A DNA stretch of 9,838 nucleotides. Source: SYIM01 sp044359405. Lineage in GTDB: Bacteria > Pseudomonadota > Gammaproteobacteria > Burkholderiales > Burkholderiaceae_E. Under the pieces are notes generated by a model that was not told the origin of the DNA, did no database searches, and worked only from the letters and a program-made list of their open reading frames with translations. Positions 1-7,324 of the stretch are shown piece by piece (position 1 is the first letter of the stretch; each line of letters opens with the position of its first letter). The position numbers and the translations under genes were made by a program. The stretch covers positions 1 through 9,838 of the forward strand of contig JBIKMC010000117.1 in assembly GCA_044359405.1 (NCBI GenBank), written 5' to 3'.

Positions 1-277
1 GCCAGGAGGCGCTGGCCTCGCTGACCCGCTCGTCCCACCAGTACCAGCGCGGCCTGGTGAGTTCGAACTCGACCACGAAGCTCAGCGCAAGCCCCTTTTC
101 GATGGCATCTTCCAGGCGGGCATTGACCGGAGAAGCAAAGTCAGCGTCCAGCATCCATCCCTTGCCGTCGCCGCTGCGCTCGAGCCTGGCGCTGCCGTCG
201 TAACCGGTCTGGGCCCGGCCCACAGCGGCCAGCAGGGCCAAGCAAATCGCCACCACATGCACGAGCCGAACAGTCAA
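1..277 (-). CDS. DUF4390 domain protein, N-terminal part (cut by window start)
   Basis: The first 92 codons of a secreted protein are present; the rest lies beyond base 1. The minus frame from 277 has a short n-region with one Arg (MTVRLVHVV), then a hydrophobic stretch (AICLALLAAV) ending GRAQ. This looks like a Sec signal peptide or N-terminal anchor. The mature part contains LEDAIEKGLALSFVVEFEL followed by TRPRWYWWDE. The TRPRWYW-(F/W)-DE block is what I recognise as DUF4390, a roughly 200-residue family of unknown function that in betaproteobacteria sits between rsmB and the ntrY/ntrX nitrogen two-component genes. There is no ATG near. The TTG at 277-275 overlaps the rsmB stop by 4 nt (TTGA) and gives a positively charged n-region, so I prefer it; GTG at 262 is the alternative. 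The overlap suggests translational coupling to rsmB. The family call is fairly sure; the function is unknown. Confidence 0.75.
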   Translation of the reverse strand, partial: MTVRLVHVVAICLALLAAVGRAQTGYDGSARLERSGDGKGWMLDADFASPVNARLEDAIEKGLALSFVVEFELTRPRWYWWDERVSEASASW

Positions 278-1596
278 GGTTGTTTCTCGATAAGGCCGTA
301 GAAGAAGCCGTCCTGATCAACTCCTGATCCGGAGCCCGGCAGCAGATAGCCGCACGGCAAGCCCTGCGGCACGCTGCCCGGCCTGGCATCGGGATGACGC
401 GACATAAAGCTGGCGATCAGCGCATCGCCTTCAACCCTGAATATCGAACAGGTGGCGTAAAGCAATGTACCACCGGGCCTGAGCAGCGGCCAAAGCGCCG
501 ACAGAATTTGCCCCTGTTGAACAGCCAGTGTCGCAAGATCGCGACGACGTCTGAGCCAACGAACATCGGGCTGGCGGCGCACCACCCCCGAGGCACTGCA
601 GGGTGCATCCACAAGAATACGGTCAAACGGTTGACCGTCCCACCAGGCTGACGGATCGCGGGCATCACCTTGCATGAGCCTGGCGCGGAGTCCAAGACGG
701 TTCAAATTGTCGGACACCCTGGCCAGGCGCTGCGGGCTCAGATCCAGAGCCGTCAGATCGCAGTGGGCCAGCTCCAGCAGATGGCCGGTCTTTCCGCCAG
801 GCGCTGCACATGCATCGAGCACCCGATCGCCGTCAGAAGGCGCCAATAGCGGCGCCGCCCATTGTGCGGCCGCATCCTGCACCGACACCCAACCATCGCC
901 CCAGCCAGGCAGTTCGGTCACCGCGCATGGCGGACTCACACGCACCGCCTGCGGGCCGACCGGCTCGCCCTGCATACCCCGCCTGGCAAGCTCCAGGCAA
1001 TAGTCTGACACCGTGACACGTCGTCGGTTGACCCGAATCACAAAAGGAGGGCGGGCATTACCGGCATCGAGTATCGCCTGCCACTGCTCGGGATGATCGT
1101 GCTGCAGACGGGTAATCCACCAGGCTGGGTAGTTGTGACGCGCAACCTGATCCGTCTGGGCATGCGCGAACAACGTCGGCTGCTCACGCAGAAACCGTCT
1201 GAGCGTCGCGTTCAGAAAGCCCGCACCCGCGCGGGTGTCCGGCGCCTCGCGCGCAGCCTGAACCAGCTGATCGACCACCGTCGCGGGGTGACGGTGAGGC
1301 GCGATCAGCTGCACCAGCCCCAACCACTGCAGAGCCGCGAGAGCCGGTGGCGGAGTACGGGCATTCAGTCGTTCAGCCAGATGCTTGGCCAGTCCCAGCT
1401 GGCGCACGGTTTCATAGGCCATGTCGCGCACCGCCGGTCGGGAGGCACTGGCGAGCGGATTGTGGGCGAGCACTCGGGCCAAGGCCTCGTCGAGCCGCTC
1501 GCCACGATCGACGCAACCCACCGCGATAGCGGCCAGCGCCATCTCACGGGCCAGGCTTGCGCGCTGCCGGTCGTGCGACTCAGCCGGCGACGACAA
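274..1596 (-). CDS. rsmB: 16S rRNA (cytosine(967)-C(5))-methyltransferase RsmB
   Basis: RsmB (Sun/Fmu) transfers a methyl group from S-adenosylmethionine to C5 of C967 in 16S rRNA. With the start used here it has 440 residues (E. coli about 429). An N-terminal NusB-like helical RNA-binding domain (about 18-160, with AGAGFLNATLRRFLRE) is followed by a Rossmann methyltransferase domain. The SAM motif is VLDACAAPGGKTGHLLEL. Motif IV is DAPCSASGVVRRQPD with Cys333, and motif VI is LLYATCS with Cys383 (codon 450-448). These are the two catalytic cysteines of the family, both intact. The start is uncertain. The open frame runs back to an ATG at 1677, but that would overlap fmt by 98 nt. TTG 1596 (17-nt overlap) or GTG 1605 keeps the residues before the first helix, as in E. 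coli; ATG 1542 (422 residues) would begin inside that helix. It lies between fmt and the DUF4390 gene in one operon. Function is very sure, start moderately. Confidence 0.95.
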   Translation of the reverse strand: MSSPAESHDRQRASLAREMALAAIAVGCVDRGERLDEALARVLAHNPLASASRPAVRDMAYETVRQLGLAKHLAERLNARTPPPALAALQWLGLVQLIAPHRHPATVVDQLVQAAREAPDTRAGAGFLNATLRRFLREQPTLFAHAQTDQVARHNYPAWWITRLQHDHPEQWQAILDAGNARPPFVIRVNRRRVTVSDYCLELARRGMQGEPVGPQAVRVSPPCAVTELPGWGDGWVSVQDAAAQWAAPLLAPSDGDRVLDACAAPGGKTGHLLELAHCDLTALDLSPQRLARVSDNLNRLGLRARLMQGDARDPSAWWDGQPFDRILVDAPCSASGVVRRQPDVRWLRRRRDLATLAVQQGQILSALWPLLRPGGTLLYATCSIFRVEGDALIASFMSRHPDARPGSVPQGLPCGYLLPGSGSGVDQDGFFYGLIEKQP

Positions 1597-2527
1597 ACCG
1601 GTCACCGGGTTTGATGGGATATCCAGCCAGAAAGGCTGCAACCGGCATCCGTCGACCACCCGCGCGCTGCAAGGCATCGATCGCCAGGCGGCCGCGGCCG
1701 CACGCGATGATCAGGCCTGCATTGCCCGCCTCGACGACTGTTCCGGGTGCGGTATCGATCGACGCTTCCAACGCCTGCGCCGACCATATTTTCAGCCGCT
1801 CGTCGGGCGCTCGCGTAAGCCTGGCCTGCGCGCCCGGGACGGGGTCGAAGGCCCGTATTCGGTTTACAAGTGAGCCCGCGTCAAGCCGCCAATCGAGCAC
1901 CGCATCGTCGGGCTTGATCTTGTGCGCGTAGGTGACGCCCTGATCGGGCTGAGGATGGGCCACCAGCGCATCCTGCTCAAGCGCAGCAAGCGCCTTGACG
2001 GCGAGCTGCGCGCCCAGCTGCGCCAGTCGATCATGCAATTGGCCGCCGGTCTCCCGTTCGCCGATATCAATCGCCTCCCACAACAGCATCGGGCCCGTAT
2101 CAAGACCCGCATCCATCTGCATGATCGTGATTCCTGTCTGCCGATCACCGGCCTCGATGGCCCGCTGAATCGGCGCTGCACCCCGCCAGCGCGGCAAAAG
2201 TGAGGCATGCACGTTGACGCAACCGCGTCGGGGCAGCCTCAATATCGCGGCAGGGATAATGAGTCCATAGGCGACCACCAACATGAGATCAGCGCCCGCG
2301 CTGGCGATGGCTTCGCTCGCCTGGGGCGTGCGCAGGCTTTCAGGCTGAAACACGGGCAAGCCCAGAGACTGGGCACAACGCTTGACCGCAGGCGCCTGTA
2401 AAGCACGCCCACGTCCGGCCGGACGGTCCGGCTGACAGAGCACCAGAGCGATGTCGTGGCCGGCCTGCGCAAGCGCCTGAAGTATGCTCGCCGCGAAGTC
2501 GGGCGTGCCCGCGAAAATCAGCTTCAA
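1580..2527 (-). CDS. fmt: Methionyl-tRNA formyltransferase
   Basis: Fmt formylates the amino group of Met on initiator tRNA, using 10-formyltetrahydrofolate, in the cytosol. The protein has 315 residues, the normal family length. It begins MKLIFAGTPDFAA (Rossmann start) and has AYGLI at 86-90. The signature NVHASLLPRWRGAAPIQRA carries the catalytic Asn105 and His107, and MDAGLDTG carries Asp143; these correspond to Asn106, His108 and Asp144 of E. coli. The C-terminal OB-fold tRNA-binding domain follows (about 208-315, with YAHKIKPDDAVLDW at its boundary). The start codon is TTG: the same frame meets a TAG 15 bases upstream and there is no ATG or GTG between. It begins 2 nt after the def stop, with only a weak purine-rich stretch before it, so coupling to def translation is likely. 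The 3' end overlaps the probable rsmB start. Confidence 0.97.
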   Translation of the reverse strand: MKLIFAGTPDFAASILQALAQAGHDIALVLCQPDRPAGRGRALQAPAVKRCAQSLGLPVFQPESLRTPQASEAIASAGADLMLVVAYGLIIPAAILRLPRRGCVNVHASLLPRWRGAAPIQRAIEAGDRQTGITIMQMDAGLDTGPMLLWEAIDIGERETGGQLHDRLAQLGAQLAVKALAALEQDALVAHPQPDQGVTYAHKIKPDDAVLDWRLDAGSLVNRIRAFDPVPGAQARLTRAPDERLKIWSAQALEASIDTAPGTVVEAGNAGLIIACGRGRLAIDALQRAGGRRMPVAAFLAGYPIKPGDRFVVAG

Positions 2528-2529
2528 CG

Positions 2530-3036
2530 CTACGCCGCGGCCCTATCCTGCTTGAGCAACTTGGCCCGGATGCGGCTTTGCTTAAGACGCGACAGGTGCT
2601 GCACAAATACCCGGCCATCCAGATGGTCGATTTCGTGCTGCAGACAGACCGCCAACAGCCCTTCGGCCTTGACGGTGAGCGGCTTGCCATCAAGCCCCAG
2701 CGCGCGCACCGTCACCAGGGAAGGCCGCTCGACTTCCTCATAGACGCCAGGCACGGATAGGCAGCCTTCCTCGTGGACGCTGTATTCACCGGCCTCGGCA
2801 ACAATCTCAGGATTGATGAACACCTGAAGCGCATCATGCGATTCGGACACGTCGATGACCACCACCCGCACATGGTGGTTGACCTGCGTTGCCGCAAGGC
2901 CGATTCCCGGGGCCGCGTACATGGTTTCGGCCATGTCGGCGACCAGTGCGCGAACGGCGTCATCGACCTCGCGCACGGGCGACGCTACGGTATGCAGACG
3001 CGCATCGGGATAACGAAGAATGGGTAATAAAGCCAT
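2530..3036 (-). CDS. def: Peptide deformylase
   Basis: Def removes the N-formyl group from nascent proteins and is a metal (Fe2+) hydrolase acting at the ribosome exit. It has 168 residues, like E. coli Def. All three family motifs are intact: GIGLAATQ at 44-51, EEGCLSVPG with metal ligand Cys92, and QHEIDHLDG with His134, catalytic Glu135 and His138. The ATG at 3036 gives the usual MALLPILRYPD beginning. A GAAGG stretch ends only 1 nt before this ATG, too close to be a normal Shine-Dalgarno site. This fits either a weak start or a leaderless transcript (see the promoter entry at 3043-3071). It is the first gene of the def-fmt-rsmB-DUF4390 operon, so the deformylating and formylating enzymes are made together, as in many bacteria. 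Confidence 0.97.
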   Translation of the reverse strand: MALLPILRYPDARLHTVASPVREVDDAVRALVADMAETMYAAPGIGLAATQVNHHVRVVVIDVSESHDALQVFINPEIVAEAGEYSVHEEGCLSVPGVYEEVERPSLVTVRALGLDGKPLTVKAEGLLAVCLQHEIDHLDGRVFVQHLSRLKQSRIRAKLLKQDRAAA

Positions 3037-3042
3037 CCTTCA

Positions 3043-3071
3043 ATGCTAGCGCCTGCCGGGATGGGCTGCAA
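3043..3071 (-). promoter_or_regulatory. Possible sigma70-type promoter for def operon
   Basis: On the minus strand TTGCAG (3071-3066) is separated by 17 nt from TAGCAT (3048-3043). The -35 matches TTGACA poorly (TTG plus weak remainder), and the -10 matches TATAAT at 4 of 6. A start about 7 nt past the -10 would fall at or beside the def ATG at 3036, implying an almost leaderless mRNA. Found by eye only, so low confidence. Confidence 0.25.
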
Positions 3072-3136
3072 GGCCGGCCGAATGGGCAGTCCGCTCGCTC
3101 TAGCCGGCGGTTGCCGGGCCCTGCAAGCCACGCCTA

Positions 3137-3157
3137 GGGTGGCGTCTGGAGCCACCC
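3137..3157. other. 7-bp inverted repeat in def/dprA divergent gap
   Basis: GGGTGGC (3137-3143) and GCCACCC (3151-3157) form a 7-bp GC-only-closed stem with a 7-nt loop. A third copy of the arm, GCCAC at 3127-3131, could pair with the same GTGGC instead, so two mutually exclusive hairpins are possible. Immediately after, GCGAGG-C-CCTCGC (around 3158-3170) is another short inverted repeat. The element lies in the 154-bp divergent region between def and dprA, 34 nt before the dprA ATG. There is no T-run on either side, so it is not a clear terminator. It could be an operator, or chance in GC-rich DNA. Confidence 0.25.
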
Positions 3158-3190
3158 GCGAGGCCCTCGCCATCACCTTCCTGGTCCACC

Positions 3191-4465
3191 ATGCCCATCA
3201 CCATCGCTGACCTTTTACCCACAGACGGACCGCCGGTCAGACCGTCACCCAACGCGCCCACTGACGATATTTCGCCAGACGGCGAGCTCGCCGAGGGCTC
3301 GCGCACTTTTAGTCAGGCTGAACGCCTTACCGGCTGGCTGCGACTGGCGTTCACCCCGGGAATCGGCCCCGTCAGTGCGCGCCTTTTGGCGCGACAGTTT
3401 TCCCGGCCCGACGCGGTATTTGCGGCGCGCTTCACCGAGCTTAGCCAGCTACTTGATGAGGCGCGGGCGCGCGCCATTCTCGAGCCCTGTCCGCGCCGCG
3501 AACAGCTCATTGCCCAGGCGCTGCAATGGCAGCGCGACACCTCGGGCGCAACGCTGATGCACCTTGATCATCCCGCATACCCGGCCGCGCTCAGTTCACT
3601 GGACGACGCGCCACCCGTCCTTTTCTGCCAGGGGCCGCTCGGCTGTCTGGAGGCGCCCGCCCTGGCCATCGTTGGCTCACGCAGTGCCAGTTTCGACGGC
3701 ATCTGCCTGGCGCGCGACATCGCGCATGCGCTGTCCAGTCGGGGCTGGCTGATCGTCAGCGGCCTGGCCAACGGTATTGACGCCGCCGCCCATGAGGGCG
3801 CGCTCAATGCCGACGGTGCCACCGCCGCCGTGCTGGGCACCGGCATCGATCAGGTGTACCCGCGCAATAACCGGGCGCTGGCCGCTCGCATTGCCTGCCA
3901 AGGCATCTTGATATCCGAACAAGCACTGGGGACAGAGCCCGCACGCGCCAATTTTCCCAGGCGCAACCGCATCATCGCCGGTCTTTCGCTGGGGGTTCTG
4001 GTGGTTCAGGCGGCGCGTCAGTCCGGCTCACTGATCACCGCCCGACTGGCCAGCGAACTGGGCCGCGAGGTCATGGCCGTTCCAGGTTCAATCCATTCGC
4101 CGCTGTCAAAAGGTTGCCATCAGTTGCTTCGCCAGGGCGCTACGCTGATCGAGTCAGCCGATGACGTTCTCCAGGAGCTGGCCGGCCCGCTGGGTGCACT
4201 GGTACTGGCCGCTCGGGCGAGTCGACACAACTGCCCGGCAGGCGCCGCTCAGGTAATCCCAAAAACAGGCGGCACACCGGCGGTAGCGCCGCTTGGTCAC
4301 CGCACGCTACGCGCAATGGGCTGGGCACCCGTCACCGCAGACAGCCTGGCCGAACGGCTTACGCTCGAACCCGGCATTCTCGCCCGCGTGCTGCTCGAAC
4401 TCGAACTGAACGGTCTCATTGAACGGCTCGCCGACGGGACTGTTGCCCGCTGTAAAAAACCCTGA
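3191..4465 (+). CDS. dprA: DNA-processing protein DprA (natural transformation)
   Basis: DprA (Smf) binds incoming single-stranded DNA and loads RecA on it during transformation; it is also conserved in bacteria not known to be competent. The protein has 424 residues. Residues 1-43 are a Pro/Asp-rich stretch without recognisable domain. A helical domain with a helix-hairpin-helix-like LAFTPGIGPVSARLLARQF (52-70) follows. The Rossmann core (about 120-330) has IVGSRSAS (160-167), SGLANGIDAAAHEGAL (190-205), GTGIDQVYPRNN, FPRRNRIIAGLS and VPGSIHSPLSKGCHQLLRQGA, all standard DprA signatures. A C-terminal winged-helix domain (about 365-420, LAERLTLEPGILARVLLELELNGLIERL) is present. The ATG at 3191 is the only good start before the conserved region, though no clear Shine-Dalgarno precedes it. 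It is divergent from def and 196 nt upstream of topB. The LysM gene frequently found just upstream of dprA in related genomes is not here. Confidence 0.96.
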   Translation: MPITIADLLPTDGPPVRPSPNAPTDDISPDGELAEGSRTFSQAERLTGWLRLAFTPGIGPVSARLLARQFSRPDAVFAARFTELSQLLDEARARAILEPCPRREQLIAQALQWQRDTSGATLMHLDHPAYPAALSSLDDAPPVLFCQGPLGCLEAPALAIVGSRSASFDGICLARDIAHALSSRGWLIVSGLANGIDAAAHEGALNADGATAAVLGTGIDQVYPRNNRALAARIACQGILISEQALGTEPARANFPRRNRIIAGLSLGVLVVQAARQSGSLITARLASELGREVMAVPGSIHSPLSKGCHQLLRQGATLIESADDVLQELAGPLGALVLAARASRHNCPAGAAQVIPKTGGTPAVAPLGHRTLRAMGWAPVTADSLAERLTLEPGILARVLLELELNGLIERLADGTVARCKKP

Positions 4466-4514
4466 TCCGAGTAAAGATGGCCGACCCGACAATGCCAGCA
4501 TACGGGCGTTCAGC

Positions 4515-4544
4515 TTGCATGTGGCCCGAGCCCCCACTTATGAT
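4515..4544 (+). promoter_or_regulatory. Possible sigma70-type promoter of topB
   Basis: TTGCAT (4515-4520), an 18-nt spacer, then TATGAT (4539-4544), which matches TATAAT at 5 of 6. It lies in the 196-nt gap between dprA and topB. The transcript would start near 4551, with a leader of about 110 nt before the topB ATG. The rest of the gap holds no terminator with a T-run and no convincing gene. Found by eye; topB may also be read from the dprA promoter. Confidence 0.4.
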
Positions 4545-4661
4545 TGGCGCCCTTTTCAAGCGATCCTGGGTCCATCACGATCTGCACGTCGGCGCCCTGA
4601 ATGCGCACCGCGCGACGAGCTGGCTGCGGATTCAGGCTCGCTTTCCTGCATCCGAGAACCC

Positions 4662-7277
4662 ATGTCCAAAGCCCTGATCATCGCCGAAAAGCCCTCTGTT
4701 GCCGCCGACATCGCGCGTGCGCTCGGCGGCTTTTCGCGCCAGGGCGATTACTTTGAGAGCGATGACTACGTTCTGTCATCGGCGGTCGGACACCTGGTTG
4801 AGATCAGCGCCCCGGAGCAGTACGAAGTCAAGCGCGGCAAATGGTCTTTCGCCAATCTTCCGGTCATACCGCCCAGCTTCGATCTCAACCCCATCGACAA
4901 AACCCAGGATCGGCTGAAGCTTCTGACGCGGCTGATCCGCCGTAAAGACGTCGGACTGCTGATCAATGCCTGCGATGCTGGGCGAGAGGGCGAACTGATC
5001 TTCAGGCTCATTGCGCAGCACGCCAAAGCCAAGCAACCCATCAAGCGCCTGTGGCTGCAGTCCATGACGCCAGCGTCCATCCGCGATGCCTTCCAGCACC
5101 TGCGCGACGACAAGGACATGATGCCGCTGGCCGATGCGGCGCGGTGCCGTTCCGAAGCTGATTGGCTGGTTGGAATCAACGGCACACGGGCCATGACGGC
5201 TTTCAATTCACGCGATGGCGGCTTCTACCTCACCACGGTGGGTCGTGTGCAGACACCGACCCTGGCGGTCGTGGTCGACCGCGAAGAGCGCATCCGTAAA
5301 TTCGTGGCGCGCGACTACTTCGAAGTTCGCGCGCGCTTTGCCGCACAGTCGGGGCAGTACGAATCGCGCTGGTTTGACCCCTCATTCAAAAAAAACGAGA
5401 ACGATGCAGAGGCACGTGCCGAACGCCTGTGGGACCGAACAGCCGCCCAACGCATCGTTGACGCCTGCAGCGGCAAAACTGGAAGCGTCAGCGAAGAGTC
5501 GCGCCCAGCCACACAGATGGCCCCGGCCCTGTTTGACCTCACCAGCCTGCAGCGCGAAGCCAACTCGCGCTTTGGTTTCTCAGCCCGAACCACGCTTTCG
5601 CTGGCCCAGGCACTGTACGAACGCCACAAGGTACTCACTTACCCCCGCACCGATTCAAGGGCTCTGCCTGAAGACTATCTGGACACGGCAAGCGAGACCG
5701 TCAAGGTGTTGGGAGAGGTATCCGATCTGGCTCCCTTCGCCGGTCAGATCCTGCGCTCGGGATGGGTCAAGCCCAACAAGCGGGTCTTCGACAACACCAA
5801 GATCAGCGATCACTTCGCCATCATTCCGACGCTGCAGGCGCCCCGCTCGCTGTCTGATGCTGAAGCGCGAATTTATGACCTTGTCGCGCGCCGGTTTCTG
5901 GCCGTCTTTTTCCCCGCAGCCGAATCCATGGTCACCACCCGCATCACGCGGGTTGGCGATCACAGCTTCCGCACAGAGGGTCGAGTGCTGATCAACCCTG
6001 GCTGGCTGGCCATTTATGGCCGACAGGGCGCCGACGACACCCTGGTGCCGGTCAAGGCTGGTGAAACGGTGCGTACCGAGGTCATCGATCTGGTGGCCCT
6101 GAGCACCCGCCCGCCAGCGCGCTACACCGAGGCGACCCTGCTGTCCGCCATGGAGGGCGCCGGCAAACTGGTTGATGACGACGAATTGCGCGCTGCCATG
6201 GCCGAAAAGGGCCTGGGAACGCCCGCCACCCGTGCATCCATCATTGAAGGCCTGATCGCTGAAAACTATCTTATCCGCGATGGCAAAGAGCTCATTCCGA
6301 CCACCAAGGCTTTTCAGTTGTTCACCCTGCTACGCGGGCTGGGGGTCAGCGAACTGACCGCACCGGAGCTCACGGGCGAGTGGGAGCACAAATTGGCCGA
6401 GATGGAACGGGGTCGTCTGGCCCGCGATGAATTTATGCGCCAGATCGCTCAGATGACGCGCCAGATCGTCGAGCGGGCCAAGAACTACCAGGCCGACACG
6501 GTCCCGGGCGATTACGCCACGCTCAAGACGGCCTGCCCAAAGTGCGGCGGGCAGATTCAAGAAAACTATCGACGCTACGCGTGCACGGCTTGCGATTTTT
6601 CCATCAGCAAGATTCCAGGCGCACGACAGCTCGAGGTCACCGAGGCCGAGCAGTTAATCGCTCAGCGACATCTCGGTCCTTTACAGGGTTTTCGCAGCAA
6701 GATGGGGCGGCCTTTTGCCGCCATTCTCAAGCTCACCGACGACCACCGACTTGAGTTTGACTTCGGTCAGTCTGCCCGAGACGACGAAGCAGACGCACAA
6801 GCCGTCGATTTCAGCGATCAAACCTCCCTGGGTGCGTGCCCCAAGTGCGGCTCGCGCGTCTTCAGTCACGGCATGAACTACGTTTGTGAGTATTCGGTCG
6901 GAGCCGATCGGCGCTGCGATTTCCGCACGGGCAAAGTCATTCTGCAACAGGAGGTCAGCCAAGACCAGCTGAAAAAGCTGCTCGCCGACGGCGCAACCGA
7001 CCTGCTGACTGATTTCGTGTCCTCGCGCACGCGACGCAAGTTCAAAGCCAAACTGGTTCGCGGCCCGGACGGCCGAATCGGCTTCGAGTTCGCGCCACGA
7101 CCCGCAGCCAAAGCAAAGGCCAAGCCCGAGGCAACAGAGCGGGCCGAGGTGGCAGCCAAACCGGCAGCCAAACCAGCGAGCACCGCATCACCGGCGAAAG
7201 CTAAGGCGTCTCGGTCCACCGCCCGGGATCCCGGCGCAGCCAAAGCTCGAAAAACCCCGCGCGGCAAGGCAGGCTAG
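4662..7277 (+). CDS. topB: DNA topoisomerase III (type IA)
   Basis: TopB is a type IA topoisomerase that cuts one strand, passes another through and rejoins, mainly decatenating replication and recombination intermediates. It has 871 residues against 653 in E. coli; the extra length is C-terminal, as in other betaproteobacteria. The TOPRIM domain starts at MSKALIIAEKPSV (Glu9) and includes DAGREGELIF (105-114). The catalytic tyrosine is Tyr327 in LTYPRTDS, matching E. coli Tyr328. Two zinc-finger-like repeats follow: Cys625/628/641/644 and Cys726/729/742/752. A 58-residue Ala/Lys-rich tail (814-871) resembles histone H1-like tails and probably binds DNA. The same frame is open back to an ATG at 4419 inside dprA, but homology begins only at MSKALIIAEKPS, so I start at 4662, with a weak purine patch (CCGAGAA) upstream. 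An A8 run (5388-5395) encodes Lys243-Lys244-Asn245. Confidence 0.97.
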   Translation: MSKALIIAEKPSVAADIARALGGFSRQGDYFESDDYVLSSAVGHLVEISAPEQYEVKRGKWSFANLPVIPPSFDLNPIDKTQDRLKLLTRLIRRKDVGLLINACDAGREGELIFRLIAQHAKAKQPIKRLWLQSMTPASIRDAFQHLRDDKDMMPLADAARCRSEADWLVGINGTRAMTAFNSRDGGFYLTTVGRVQTPTLAVVVDREERIRKFVARDYFEVRARFAAQSGQYESRWFDPSFKKNENDAEARAERLWDRTAAQRIVDACSGKTGSVSEESRPATQMAPALFDLTSLQREANSRFGFSARTTLSLAQALYERHKVLTYPRTDSRALPEDYLDTASETVKVLGEVSDLAPFAGQILRSGWVKPNKRVFDNTKISDHFAIIPTLQAPRSLSDAEARIYDLVARRFLAVFFPAAESMVTTRITRVGDHSFRTEGRVLINPGWLAIYGRQGADDTLVPVKAGETVRTEVIDLVALSTRPPARYTEATLLSAMEGAGKLVDDDELRAAMAEKGLGTPATRASIIEGLIAENYLIRDGKELIPTTKAFQLFTLLRGLGVSELTAPELTGEWEHKLAEMERGRLARDEFMRQIAQMTRQIVERAKNYQADTVPGDYATLKTACPKCGGQIQENYRRYACTACDFSISKIPGARQLEVTEAEQLIAQRHLGPLQGFRSKMGRPFAAILKLTDDHRLEFDFGQSARDDEADAQAVDFSDQTSLGACPKCGSRVFSHGMNYVCEYSVGADRRCDFRTGKVILQQEVSQDQLKKLLADGATDLLTDFVSSRTRRKFKAKLVRGPDGRIGFEFAPRPAAKAKAKPEATERAEVAAKPAAKPASTASPAKAKASRSTARDPGAAKARKTPRGKAG

Positions 7278-7288
7278 CGAGGCAGGCG

Positions 7289-7318
7289 AGTCGGCAGCTA
7301 CCGAGCCGGCGGCCGACT
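7289..7318. terminator. Possible bidirectional terminator hairpin between convergent genes
   Basis: AGTCGGC (7289-7295) pairs with GCCGACT (7312-7318): a 7-bp stem around a 16-nt loop that has further internal pairing (GCT/AGC). It fills most of the 47-nt gap between the stop codons of topB and the converging PhzF gene. The position fits a shared terminator, but there is no T-run on either strand, so the call rests on position and stem only. Confidence 0.35.
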
Positions 7319-7324
7319 GCCTGA

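Noticed and set aside
1093..1614. 173-codon plus-strand open frame opposite rsmB
   Set aside because: It is antisense to a clear rsmB gene. Its composition (Arg, Gln, His rich) is typical of the mirror frame of GC-rich coding DNA.
4419..4661. N-terminal extension of the topB reading frame starting inside dprA
   Set aside because: TopB homology begins exactly at MSKALIIAEKPS (4662). The extension is Arg/Pro-rich without domain character and overlaps dprA.
4477..4677. 66-codon open frame in the dprA-topB gap
   Set aside because: It overlaps the topB start, has no recognisable motif, no good ribosome site, and shows no likeness to Smg/DUF494.
4974..4994. TOPRIM motif of TopB reads DAGREGE, with Gly where E. 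coli TopB has the second Asp
   Set aside because: As far as I recall, DAGREGE is the normal form in a large TopB subfamily, so it is not a catalytic defect.
5215..5991. 258-codon open frame inside topB in another frame
   Set aside because: Shadow frame rich in Arg, Pro and Ser with no domain signature; topB is intact in its own frame.
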